Shown here: positions 13,553-26,600 of the stretch, one piece after another
Layout: each line of letters begins with the position of its first letter
How positions within the stretch are numbered: the stretch's first letter is position 1
Assembly (NCBI GenBank): GCA_964247055.1
Contig: OZ176055.1
Coordinates: forward strand, 806,001-870,000
DNA from: Paragordius varius
Lineage: Eukaryota > Nematomorpha
Direction of reading: 5' to 3'
DNA length: 64,000 bases
Program-made: the position numbers and the translations under genes
The notes under the pieces: generated by a model
Database searches by the model: none
What the model saw: only the letters and a program-made list of their open reading frames with translations
What the model was told of the DNA's origin: nothing

Positions 13553-14968
13553 CTATGATTTATTATCCTTTTTCCATTTCATACGTCGATTTTGGAACCA
13601 AATTTTAACTTGGCGTTCCGTGAGTCCCAGCAAGCTTGCTATTTCATATCGCCTCCTGCGTGTCAAATATCGATTAAAATGAAATTCTTTCTCCAATTCT
13701 AGCGTTTGATGTCTCGTGTAAGCCGTACGACACTTTTTAGCATCGTCATCTATGATAATAATACAGGCAAAAATGTTAAAATGTTTAGATTTCATAGTTT
13801 AACAAGTCTTAGATAATATAACTGATATATGTGCGTTTAAATTAACAAAATAATCGAAAATCTACACGTTTCGAATAATATAAACTGCCCTTTCTAAAAT
13901 TTTAACATAAAATCCTTATGTTTTGCATTATAAATATTTTGGTTAATATCTTTTCCCTTTTTTCGTACATGACTGTATGTATAAATTTGATAAAACATCA
14001 ATCATACGATTCCCCATAATTTAAACATATCACATCTCTCATATGCAACGTTCCTTTTCTCATTAGGCATATTTTGTTTTGCTAAATATTTTTTGTTTTT
14101 ACTGTATACATGAGACTTAAAAACGTCAGTTAAAGTAGTGTTTCAAAGAGTTTACCACTATACTATTCATTAAATTTGTAAGAAAAATATTTTGATCAGG
14201 GCCAAAATGGTATCATAAAAAATAAAGTTAATGTAAACCATCAAACAAATTGGCAGAATTTTGATTAATATTGGCATTCGTAGCAGTTATTGAACTATTA
14301 TTATTGCAATGGTATTTTTTATTATTTGCGGTTGTTGAGGGATGATGCAATGAACTGTTACCATGTATTTTAAGCATCCAAGGGTATATTTGTGTCGTCT
14401 GTTTCATATGAATGTTATTAAAAGTCTTGGAGATATTAGATTTTGAATTTGAGTTTTTCCTACTGCCTTTATTGACACAATTGGTCGTCTCAACATTATT
14501 TAAAGCGTCGTTTGATGCATTAGATGATAATGACTCATCAACAATTTCCCCATCTAAATGAGTTGATAATTCTGAGCTACTTTGCTGAGATTCATCATTT
14601 TCTCCATCTTCGAGAGGGTTTTCATATGATGACATATTTTGATTATTTCCAATAACATCATTGCTGATGATCTCAGATTCTAAAGTTGAGTTTGCATTAC
14701 CGGTGTGATAGGTTGTAAAAGGTTCCTGGATTACATTTAGTTGAGAATTAGTATAGTTATTGAAATTGTATGAATATGTTGGTGGCATAAAGTAGGATTG
14801 ATAATTTGCAAAAGGGTGTGATGGTTTATTACCATTTGGATTTAACAGTGTTGAATTTGAGTTAGAACTTGACCAAAAATAATTGGTATAAGCTGAATAT
14901 AAATTGGATGGAATTGAATAATAGCCTGCAGAATTGTTTTTATCTAGAGCCTCAGTTATATCATTCAT
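13553..14968 (-). CDS. Hox4/Hox5-like (Dfd/Scr-type) homeodomain transcription factor
   Basis: A complete two-exon gene. Exon 1 is 14968-14239 and ends GAT G|gtttac. Exon 2 is 13749-13553, after acceptor ttatcatag. Phases agree, giving 308 residues. The hexapeptide IYPWM is at residues 194-198 and the homeodomain at about 247-306, with R5, Q50 and N51 present ([13 protein letters not shown]); only two residues follow it. RTAYTRHQ and the ending KKDNK favour Hox4/Dfd, while T13 and EKEFHFNRY also fit Hox5/Scr. Unusual residues are Tyr32, Ser36, Leu37, Gly39 and Val45. The N-terminal part is rich in N, S and T, and no SSYF-type Hox N-terminal motif is clear. As a Hox protein it is expected to be a nuclear DNA-binding factor, and IYPWM is the known contact for PBC/Exd partners. 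No other Hox gene is in the window. Exact paralogy is uncertain. Confidence 0.93.
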
Positions 14969-17856
14969 TATTGCAAAAATTGTGTAATTGAAATAAAAAT
15001 TTGTTGGATTTTACGAGCGTGTCAGGATGTCATACTTAAAAATGTTTTGTAGGTTTATAAGATTAATTAATTGATTGCACACAGATTTTGATGTTTAGAT
15101 ATGGATAAAACACCGGCGGAAATAAGAGATATAAAGACAAAGAAAGATTTATTAAAATTGCCACTAATTGGATTGATTATTATTGATATTGATAAGTGCT
15201 TTAAAATATATTATCTTGATTAAAGACATTTTATTGATGGAAACATTTTGATAAAAAATATAAAAAACTGAGTTATGATATAATTTTTAAAAACATTAAA
15301 CAAATATCCGTTGCCACATTTGTGGATATGTCAAATATACTTTAAAATTAACTCAATCTTCATTTTTTTAATTTATAATGTACCAGAATTTTTGTAGAAA
15401 ATATATTTTGAGAAATATAAAACAAACAATTAACCATATTTGAATAAAATATAAAATTTAAGACCACATATTTTGCTTTAAGACAAAAATATGAAATAAC
15501 AACAATAAATAACTCATTTTAAGGAATTTTTTGTATATTTGCTTTTTTAAGCACAAACGATAACAGTTCATTTGTACAAATATGTATAAGAAAAAATATA
15601 AGTATTATTTTTAGCTAATAGAGATAAATTATAATGCATTGAACGGTGTTTGAAAAAACGGACATAGTTTCTTAATTTTATATATGTCCTTGTATTGCCT
15701 CGTTAAATATTTCTACTTCATTCCATCAAGGTGAATATATTTGGTAAAATTGTAAAGTTTAAAGCGCTAACCTCTATATATTCCGTAATATCCAAATATT
15801 TTAATATGTATATTTTTTTAATTATGTATGTATACATTAAAAAAATCCAACAATACAAACCATATACACGCACACACATGATGGAGTCTATGAAAAGAGT
15901 TTATTATGAATTCTAAGCTAAAAAAATGATTAATCTGTTTTTTAAAAATTATATCTTTTAAAATTCTATTTATTATTTAAATTTTTTTAATCAACTGGTA
16001 CTGAAAAATATATTCCAAACTACATCACTCATGATATATGTTGATTGACATGTTTAAATGATTGACAGAACATGTGTTTGCGAATTTTTACATATACATA
16101 TGGCCGCTGGTATTTTTTAAATATAAATAGTTAAATAAAAATGTTTTAAATTAATTATTGATTGTGAATAAAATGATTGTTTATATAGCATATCTCCATA
16201 AGTAATGACTTTACAGGTTGCCATTTTAGATGAAAAAATTTGGCGGGCATTCGCAAAAATGCTGTTATTTATTAACTTATTAGATTTGAAACATAAGTTT
16301 GTTAAAACTAGTATTGATTTCAAATTATTAATTTTAGTTGAATTTTTTAAAATTTTGTATTTGTAATTTCTCGCTGGCTGCAGAAATATATTGGATGGCC
16401 GTTGTTGGACATCCTTGGTTACTGATTTTGTTGTGTCATTGAGTTGTAATATAATTTTTTCTGACCTAAGTTATGATTACTTTATTGTAAGATTATTATT
16501 AGTTTTATAGGTCTTTTATTAATTATACTAAAATAGTGTAAAAATTATATGGTGTAATTTCCTTGCTTACCTTAAATAACTAACTTTATTTATTTATCTA
16601 TTGACAAACAAAAGGAAAGAACTTACCCGTAAAAATCTCATGACATACTTAATTTTGGCCTTTAAAAAACATTATATTTTACAAATTTTATAAAACAAAA
16701 ATGTCGAAGTTGTTTGATATGGAATATTTTTTCACTAAATTTCATTTAGATATTTGGACTTATTTTTAGTATTCTTTTAAGATAGAAGCATATATTTAAA
16801 TTGCGACCGCTTCTTTCAGTAGTGTTTTAGAAATTTGAATTTTAATGTTGTCTAAGGTATTTGGATACTCAATTTGAATCAAACTGTTAATCAAAATTAA
16901 TTTATTAAACCCTTCACAAAAAACTAATGTGCCAAGTATTTAAGTAAAAATAAATCACTAATATTTTTTTCCTCAAAATCAACCAGTCAATTGTAATAAC
17001 ACCTAATCTTACCTGTGATTTATATAAGGCATGGTTATATGTATTGTTTAAAAACATGCATAAATTAATAGAGTTTACGTTAAAACATTAGTGGCAAAAA
17101 ATAATAAATGATCGATTAACGTCATTTATTACATAATAATAATATTAACTAATTTATTCAATTTAATTTAATTATCTCTCATTATTATATTTATAAAAAA
17201 CCTTTTTTTTCAATATAATTTCTCGAGAGGTAAATAAATGAATGAAATAATTTTTGATTTATTTATGATTGCCTTTTTTTCACATATAATAATAAGAATA
17301 AGAATAGGAATTATATATTCACAAAAAAAAATTAATTGAATTTTTTCTTATTAGCACCAAAACATTTTGAGATTAAATTTGGTTGAAGGGATTATTACGT
17401 AATCATTATTGGCAGTAATCTATTTTTTTTGGTTTTATTATAAAAAAATAAGACTTTATAAGAAAAATTTTTGGTTTTTTTTTCAGAGCACCATTTATAT
17501 ATTCGTAAGACTAATCATCCATTATTGATCGTCCAAAATGAAATAGCCTTGAGACATTTTTTCTTATACATTATTCCATATTATTGGCAAAATATATTAC
17601 GAGCGAGAGCGTGAAAGGGAACAAAAACGAAATATTTTTTCCATATCAAGTAAGTTAGTTTTAATTCCATTCTTCTTATTAAGAAAAGAGGTGTGTATAA
17701 ATTTTAAAATTATGTGGCGTAGTTTAAAGAAATTCTTTTGGCTAATACTTTTGCTTAGGATTTTCATTGGGGATTGAATAAATGATTGATCAAATTAAAT
17801 TGATTATTTGCGATTAATTTTTTGCCATTTTCTTTCTTTCACCTCCATAATCTTAT
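14969..17856. other. Intergenic region upstream of the Hox gene
   Basis: No exon could be supported on either strand. The open frames 15731-15916 and 16117-16323 lack domain-like composition. The Hox promoter and 5' UTR should lie just above 14968, but no core promoter element can be assigned. A piece of repeat F (GTTGTTGGACATCC) is near 16405. Confidence 0.5.
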
Positions 17857-18033
17857 TACAATATGCATTTTAATGGTTGTTAAATATTTCATTCACACTA
17901 TAGTTGGGGGCAATTTGTAACACAACAGTAGTGTATGGAAAAAAACAACAAAATATTGAATAAACAATTTTTTACTTTTCTTTTCTTGGATACACTACTG
18001 TTGTTTTGCAAATTGCCCTACTATAGTGTGAAA

Positions 18034-18271
18034 TACAGTCATGTATCCTTTATTTTATCAAAAATTTATTTTCTTTTGTTAAATGGGTATAAATATTTGT
18101 TAAATGGATTAAAAACAAGAGCTCTATGGTATTAACAATATCATATTTATCAAAAAAGTAGAAGAATTACCATAGAGCTCTTGTTTTTTCCATTCTTTAC
18201 CAAATATTTATACCCACATTTAACGAAAAAAAAAAATAAATTTTTGATAAAATAAAGGATACATGACTGTA
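18034..18271. mobile_element. MITE family B, copy 1, with TA target duplication
   Basis: A perfect-looking palindromic element running from CAGTCATGTATCCTTTATTT to AAATAAAGGATACATGACTG, flanked by TA on both sides. The centre carries GAGCTCTATGGTA and its complement. It interrupts MITE A copy 4. TA duplication and CAGT ends fit Tc1/mariner-type mobilisation. Confidence 0.75.
18065..18070 (-). terminator. Candidate poly(A) signal of the NIDO/AMOP/EGF gene, inside MITE B
   Basis: This is the first AATAAA on the minus strand after the stop at 18333, about 265 nt downstream. It lies within the inserted MITE B; a second one follows at 18049-18054. Confidence 0.3.
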
Positions 18272-18332
18272 AGCAACCATCAATATCCATTGTATAAGAC
18301 AAATTATATGTAAGATTGAATTTTGTGGCAAT

Positions 18333-18889
18333 TTAGAAATGTGTCATATACATATTATTTTTGCCGTTTTTCTTAGTTTGTTGAGATCTATTAGCAGCAT
18401 TGTTAGGGTAAAAAGATGGACTTTGGTCAGTTAAATCGATTTCATCAAAATTGTTTTCATAAGCTACCGGGTTATCGTAAACATATCGATTATTATGATC
18501 GCCATTTGAATTACCATTTGTATAGTTTTTTGCTCTATTATTGGTATTGAATGATGTTTTGGGTTGTTTATAAGTTACATTGACAGTCTCGTCGTCAGTT
18601 GTGGTATTTAGATTTCTCTAAAATTATAAAATTTAAAAGAGCAAATTTTTTAGATAAATTATAAAATATATTATTTTTTACAATATCAAATTTATCCTTA
18701 AATTAAATTCATTATATCAAGATGTTAATTCATTTTACAGGTTATTAAAGGGTCCTAAAATTAATTGAAAAAAATAACATATGGTTTTCCATTTTTTTCA
18801 ATTTAAATTTAATTTAATTTTTACATGACCTCATTTAAATTGTGTTCAACTTAAATCAAAATACTAATTAATAATATGCGCAAACCCAA

Positions 18890-18928
<39 letters not shown>

Positions 18929-20437
18929 CCACATATACTATTAAACAAAGTTCAACTGATATATTACTTGGCTTAATTATATCTCGAATGCATGCGACAG
19001 TTTAAAAAATGTTGATAAATTTTGCAAAGCATTTATAGGAAAGAGAAGCATTTTAAGTTTAAATCCTTAAAAAATATTTTTTGTCTCTTTAACCAAAATA
19101 AATTAATGAAACAAACAAAAACTGTATATTGTATAGCCTATGCTTAAAAGTTATACAACTAACTTATACATATATACCATCATACATTTTGATTTTGCCT
19201 GGCTTCAGAAAACGAAGTGTGATCTATCCTAGGTCGGGGGATTCTGGAAAAAGCGCTTGAAACATTAACATTAGGTGAGGTTTCATATTCAGAGGTGTGT
19301 ATTACAGGACTTATAATACGGCGTTGGGAAGGTGTTCGCCCCGATGTTGTCGTATAAAATATGCGTTTTTTCACCTGTTCTGAATGTCTAACATATAAAT
19401 TTAATGCTATAAAAAGGACAAAAGACGTAAAATTTCTTTCAGATAAAACCATTTTTATTTAAATAGAGTTAGGTTTCTGCGGAACAAGGAATATGAAGTT
19501 GGTTATATCATAGATGTAAAATCAAGGATAAAATATAATATTCATTTACAAAATTAGTCCTTTTACATAGATTTTATACATGTACAGTATAAATTGAAGT
19601 TACACGGACAAAACCTAAAAATATAAAGACCAAATTTTTTTTAAAAGACAACTATACTTTGTGAAACCTTAATTGACTTATAAATCATTCATATACAATC
19701 GTAAATATATAATTGATTGTGTTACCAATAAACTTCTCTATATTATATTTTTTAATTTAAAATCATTAGTTATATTTTAAAAAATAAAAAAAAGCATGGT
19801 TGTGTTGTGAAAAATATTTGTCCATAAATTTTTTCGTTTTGTCCGTATAATTTTAATTTTTACTGTAAGAGCCTTATTAAAGGCTAAAATATGTTTAAAT
19901 TGGCTTGTGAAAAATATTTGTCCATAAATTTTTCCGTTTTGTCCGTATAATTTTAATTTTTACTGTAAGAGCCTTATTAAAGGCTAAAATATGTTTAAAT
20001 TGGCTTAATAATAACAGAATCTATTATTTTCTAGCCAAAATCCGTAAAAAGGTTACATGCAATTGGGCGAAAAATTAAAGGTAGATATATAAAATATATA
20101 TTTATATATGCATATAATTGATAAAAGTGCAAAACGGAATAATGCATTTACGGCTAAGGTCCACACTTAGATTCTAAATTAGCTTAAATCTTTAAATATG
20201 GGCATTATTTTACAGCGGAATTTAAAAACAAAATTTAAATGAGCGAAATTCGCTCGTAAATAAATTTTAATTTTTTAAATTATAATTTTTCAATAAAAAC
20301 AGGACAATATAATTGGAATATAGCAATTTACTTGCAACAAAGCAGGAGGAGAGCTAATAAACCAAGCAAAAATATAATTCCCAAAAGGACAGAAATGAAA
20401 ATGGCAAAATTTCTCCAATAAACATTCCGTACATTTT
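18333..20437 (-). CDS. Exons 30-32: membrane span and cytoplasmic tail
   Basis: Exon 30 (20437-20332) encodes a span of about 26 hydrophobic residues ([20 protein letters not shown]) ending in CCK. Exon 31 is 19387-19186 and exon 32 is 18617-18333. The tail opens with a basic patch (HSEQVKKR), is otherwise rich in N, T and S, and carries [11 protein letters not shown] at about residues 2390-2400. That segment includes an NPxxY-type sequence and YEN, which matches the Grb2 SH2 consensus pYxN; a signalling or endocytic role is inference only. Exon 31 could instead stop at its own TGA (19182-19180). The donor AAT|gtatga and phase-0 entry into exon 32, which is clearly coding in composition, favour splicing. 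Confidence 0.8.
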
Positions 20438-20584
20438 CTATATAATGAGTAATTTTTTATATGTTTAACATATATTTTAAAAGCAATAATTTGATTACTT
20501 TTAAAAAAGATAACTTTATAATAAGCTATCGTTTTTAAATATTTTTTAAAATATTTTCTATATTTTACGAAATTATTTTCAAAG

Positions 20585-20617
<33 letters not shown>

Positions 20618-23600
20618 TATAACAAAAACACATATAATTCATTAAGTATTTAAATTTTAAACATAAAAAAGAAATTTTTTAGGATTAAATTCTAATTTTA
20701 AAATCTTGGTTATAATATATCTTATTGCAATTGGCTTGCAACATAGGAATAGAGATGTAATTTGTCGATACATTTACAGTTAAAATTGAAATTATACGGA
20801 CAAAACGTGAAAATATAAAGACAACTTTTTGTATCTAAAAGAGAACCATTCCTTTTTAAAACCTCAATGTTACCCATATAAGCTATTAGTTGTAAAATAT
20901 AGAGTTAATTGTGTTAGTATTACAGATCTCTATTTCGCAATTTTCCATTTACAACACTGAGTTATATTGAAATAAATCAAGATTTAAAAAGTATGGGGTT
21001 GTCTTTTAGAAAAAAATTTATGTCGTTATATTTTTACGTTTTGTCCGTTTATTTTTAGTTTTAACTGTACCTCAAAAATGAATCCTAATAGTTTATTCGG
21101 AATTAATCAGGGGTTAAAAAAGTATGGTTGCCTTGCTTTTTAAAAAATGAATTAGTCCTTAGTTTTTCCATTTTATCAATACAAAATTTCAATTTTTACT
21201 GTAATTATTCTTTCAAATTGTGAGTAAAATTTACTTATACAACGCGTTTCCCCCGGTTTTGTGGTCGAAGAGCCGGGTGGACATTTGCACGTGAAAGAAC
21301 CCGGTAGGTTTACGCAATCTGCATCAAACATGGAACAGTTATGAGCTCCGGTTTTACATTCATCAATATCTAACGTGAAATAAAAAAAATTTTTCATTAA
21401 GAATTAAAAAGAATTGATCAATCTTTTATGGAATGTATTGATATTTCTTTCGTTTTACTGGTTAAACATATATATAAAGAGGCTTGTTATATATATATAT
21501 ATAAATATATACCATTTACAGTTCAAATTCACCCTTGAACATTCAAATTCACCCTTGAACAGTTTAAATACACTCTTATCAAATTCAAATTCAATTCACC
21601 CTTGAACAATTAAAATTCACCTTAAAATAAATTATGGTTTTTTTTAAATTAAAAATTGCCTTTATAATTTTATATTTTGAAAAAAAAAGAAATTTTGTAT
21701 GTAATCAAAATAATACAGAAAAAATAATAAACTATGCCATAAAACTATATTTAATTTTAATGATGAGAGTTATATTATCCCGAAAACACATAATTTATTT
21801 GAGGGTGAATTTGAATTGTTCAAGGGTAAATTTGAATTGGTGAATATGAATAATGGTATATTAGGATATATATATATACAGTTTAAAGTCTGTTTTTTCC
21901 TTTTTTTATTTATTAAAGTGTAAGGAAGGACTTAAATTGTATCCGGACATATGAAGGCTTTAGAACTCGCCCGCCTACCTGAGCAGGGGGCTAATTGACA
22001 GTGAGATGATGGAAAAATTGCGCCATAGTTTCGGAGTTAGAACCCAGGCACGCAGTGTAAGACATATTAGGAGATTAGTTAATTACATTAGTTTCTGATA
22101 TTCGATTAAATTAATTTAGAGAAATGTGCCGCCACCAAAAAATATAAACTTAATCATAAAAATACTAATTTATTTATTAGCAGCTTAGCTTAAATTAGGT
22201 TGGCAGCAAAATAATTTTTGAATCGGGAAGGGGGAAGCAGGGATAAAACATCAAAATGTATTAGCTTTTAAATAAAATATACAGTTATTTTTTTCACTTT
22301 TTATCATTATTAGCCAATAATAATTCTCTTTGCTGCTGAATCAGCTATTTGTCAATAATTAATAACTTTCCACCAATTACTTACTCATACTGTAATATGT
22401 AAACGGTTCAATTTTGTCACAAAAAGTTATGAAACAAAGACAGAGAAACAGCTGTTGCTATTGTTAATTAGAAGACCACTGACCTTAAGCAAAAATTTAT
22501 AGGCCACGTTAAGGAAGGATCTTAACCTAAAAAGTGTATAAATAAGGCAAACCCTTAATAAATATAATCCTCGTTCCATTTAAGATAGATAAAAACAACT
22601 TGATTCGACTTATTTTTTGTTAGCGACACTCTGGCTTTGCATTCGCGTTTTTAAGATATAAATATTTTTTATAAATGAATAAAATAAGTGGATATTCTTT
22701 CCTGCATAAATGTTTGGATAAATTTAAAATATTATAAGGTTTTTTTAACCGATAAAGACAATTATGTGACATGTTAATTTAGTATAGGAGTTATAATTTC
22801 TAATATACCACAATATTAGTGATTTTTAATATACAATCTTTATTAACCCACATATTTATTTGCTTTAGATAACACATGTGTGATGAATTTAACCTCTGCA
22901 TATTTCAACATCAGGTCGATTCCAATGTGGGGCTTTGGCAAACCCTGGTCTGCAATCACATCGGAAACTCCCGAATTCATTAACGCAAACTGTATACTCG
23001 GGTGGGCAATTGTTTAGTTCAGTTTCACATTCATTCAAATCTACAAACGAAAATTAAGTTTTTTATATCGAATTAATATATAAATGTATATGAATATAAA
23101 TATTTTTAATTTACAGTAAAAAATGAACGATATAACACACAAAACGTAAATAATAAATAAATATTTATTTCTATAAAAAAATCAATATATCTTAAAAACC
23201 TTAATTATTTTTGAAAATAACTCATCGTTTTGGGTTACTTAACAAAAAGAAAACAGTTGTAAATTAATTAATATAATTTATAGAATTAATATTTTCGTTA
23301 ATGTGCAAGGAAAATCAAGGTGGTTAAAAAGTATATGGTTGATTTTTGATTTTGTTTTTACGTTTTATCTGCATAATTTTAATTTTTACTGTAATATCAC
23401 TGAATAGGATACGTAATTAATAAAGCTTTTCTAGTCAAATTATTGCCTTTCGGTTCTACGTGTCAAAAAACGGTTCCATATCATATAATATTCTGATCAT
23501 CCGGTTCTGACATTTTTTGGTTCTATTTTTTAACTATAAGTATGAAAACCAAATTTTAGTAAATGCGAAAATGAATTTGATTAAATATTAATTCTGAAAA

Positions 23601-26600
23601 TTGAAAAATTATTTATTATTTATAAAAAACGGTTAAACATAAGGTACATTGTTTTAAAAATTTGAAAAACGATAAAATAATAAACGATAAAAGCCGCGGT
23701 TCTGTAAAAAACGGCCTGATTTATCCTTTTAAAACGAAATCATCCCTGTATGATTATTTTTGTATTTTAAAAATTGAAGTTTCACTATAATATCCTTAAG
23801 AATCAATCAAAAACAGGTAAAACCCAATTTTTTATGTAAGATCCCTGGATTATCCACAAAATTACTCCCCCCCCCAAATAATTTATTTATTCATAGAAAA
23901 TATAAATTCATAACATCTATAAAACTACATTTGGTTTTTAATCAATTATAGTAAACCTTGAGCTACAAGAGTTGAGGGATAAACCTTAATAGCTGTGGTC
24001 GGGAGATATCTGGCATTCGTGGGTATATTTTCACCCTTGGATGTACGGAATGTAGTATAATCATTATTGTTAATGCGAGGCAATAGAAATAAATTATTAG
24101 TATCTAGGCTTAATTCGAAGTTATTCTCAAAGATTGATCCATTTAATACTGTTGTTGATGTTGTATTGTTGGCATAATACTGCTGTAATTCAGTGCTTTC
24201 TGTTGACTGTTTTTGCTGTCTTTTACGTCTCTTAGATTCTTGCTGTAATAAATTATCATAGGAGTTTGGTGATTCAATTATTGATTCATAATCGCTTTGT
24301 TCCACATTGACATTCGGGGGTATTTCCAATCTCAAGTTTCTTTTTTGTAACAACGTATTTCTTTGATTTGTAATTACATGGGAACTAACAGCAGAAGGCC
24401 AACCAAAGGTTTGTGAAATAATTTGTGGTATAAGGTTTACTTGAGCTCCCGGGCCTGTTAATAAACTGTCATCACCATCACCCTTGTGCAAAAACATAAG
24501 GACTAACGCAATTTCAATGTCATACAGCTCAGGTTTATAGTCGACATAATTATAGATATTGCTATTGTTTTGAACGCTGTTAAATAAAAATTTATTTTGT
24601 TTTATTGTTGTTAAAGGATGGCTTCGATAATTTCGTGGAGTTAACATAGTTGCTTTTGGTGATCTTTTATTATCATTGCCATAGGAGGAGTATTTATAAT
24701 TTGATTCTCTATTCCTATCATTAAAATTCAACATATCTCTGGGTAGTGGTGTGTTTAATATGGGAATTTTATCAAAAATGCGGATATCTATAACGCGAGA
24801 ACCAATGTACTTCTCTTTAAACTTGTCACGTAACGCATTATCAATCTAAAGGTTACAAATTAGTATTTCTTTTACAATATATATAATAATTATAGAAAGA
24901 ACAAAACCAAAAAGTAAAATACGAAAAATTATGTTATAGCGCAAATAATTTTTTGAATATCCCTAATTTATATTAATCTATATCATAATTATGAAATATA
25001 TAGTTGAGAATTTTACCTATATGCATATCCTTTTTACGAAACTCAAAGGAAAATAATAAATAACAAGGGTGAAAAAATGTTTTATAATTTTTTAATTTAC
25101 AGTAGGTAAGTTTAAATTTAAGACTTAATAAAAGTTTAAAACACTCCTGAGAAAAAACCAATTTAACACCATAAAAAATATTAAATAAAAGTGATGGGTG
25201 TTTTACTGGTCTTTGGATTTCACGAACTAACCAAAAGTGAGCAAAGGTATGTGGTTGAAGGATATCAAAAATATCTAATTGATGCGTCATAGGTAAGCTA
25301 GAAATGGTCAGGTTTAACATAATATTGATTGGGCTTCGATTACACTGCTGCTGGGCTCCCACACTGTTTTCCCTGATGTTTCTCTGGGGAGAAACCTAAA
25401 AAAGCGATAAAATTTGCATTAGGATTACCATATAAATAAAAATGAAATTGTAGTTTTTTATTGTTGAATATTGGTACCAGATATAGAATAAGGGAAATAT
25501 TAATGACTCATAGCTATATATATCACATTTTAACTTGTATTAAACAATAATAATTGTTGTTATATTAACTGAAAAAAAATTAGTAACATACAGTATGCAT
25601 TGCAATGGTAGGCTATTTCCCACTATAGTAAGGTAATTTGCAACACAACAGTAGTGTATGGAAAAAACAACAAAATCTTGAGTAACAATTATTTTTTTTC
25701 TTTTTTCCATACGCTTTAATATAGGGTGAAATAAGCAACCATTAATATGCATACTGTATTTAACCCTCAAACAATTTAAATTCACCCTAAAATAAATTTT
25801 GTATTTTTAAGTGTAAAAAATACCTGTGTTAATAAAATTTATCATTTACAACTCAAGAATTCACCCCCTTGAACATTTTCAAGCATTCACCCCCTTGATA
25901 TTAATTTTTGGGCGCTAATTTAACATATACTCATCATTATTTATGTTAAATATTTCTTTATGGCATAGTTTATTATTATTAATTTTTGTATTACAGTAAA
26001 AATTGAGATTGTACGGATAAAACGTAAAAATAATAAAGACAAATTTTTTCAAAAGACAAACATACACTTTTAAACATTAATTTATCCTGGAAAAGTCATT
26101 TAATTACAATCGTAAAATACTTAATTAATTGTGTTACTAACATACATTTCTATTATATAATTTGCAATTTGAAACAATGAGTTATATTTAAAAAAGAAGA
26201 TTTAAAAAGGATGGTTGTCTTTATATTTTAACATTTTGTCCGTATAATTCCGATTTTTACCGTATGTTTATTTTTACACAAAATTTTTTTTTTCAATATT
26301 ACCGTATAATAGGTGGCATCACACTGACATACTTCCTGAGCAACGTAGTTATTTGAATCATCCATATCGAAAGCTGTATTTTGAGCAGTTTTTGGGGTCC
26401 AACTAACGCGACAAGTACTATGGGGTGGACATTCTTGACCCCCGCATAAAAGTTTATCTGGGGTTGAGTTATAAATATTTCTTAGAAAAAAAAGTTAAAA
26501 TGTTGGAAATATAAAGGCACAAAACATTATAAACTGATATTTTTTATGTCTTTTCTTAATGGTAACAACTTTGGTTTTGTAATCCTAAATGTTCTAAAAT

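Larger units (their letters stand above)
17857..18294. mobile_element. MITE family A, copy 4, split by a nested MITE B
   Basis: The left part 17857-18035 carries the family end ATATGCATTTTAATGGTTG and the hairpin arms. The right end (AGCAACCATCAATATCCATT, then GTA) resumes at 18272 after the inserted MITE B. The nested order shows that A was here first. Confidence 0.7.

Noticed and set aside
13553-14968. Lox5 or posterior Hox identity
   Set aside because: There is no KLTGP parapeptide after the homeodomain and no posterior-class residues; RTAYTRHQ and KKDNK point to Hox4/5.
19180-19387. Exon 31 as the last exon, ending at its own TGA
   Set aside because: A donor overlaps the stop, and a phase-matched, clearly coding exon 32 follows. 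Kept as the less likely alternative.
26458-26482. CTAAG at 26481 as exon 25 acceptor
   Set aside because: It gives the wrong phase after exon 24; CCCCAG at 26458 fits.
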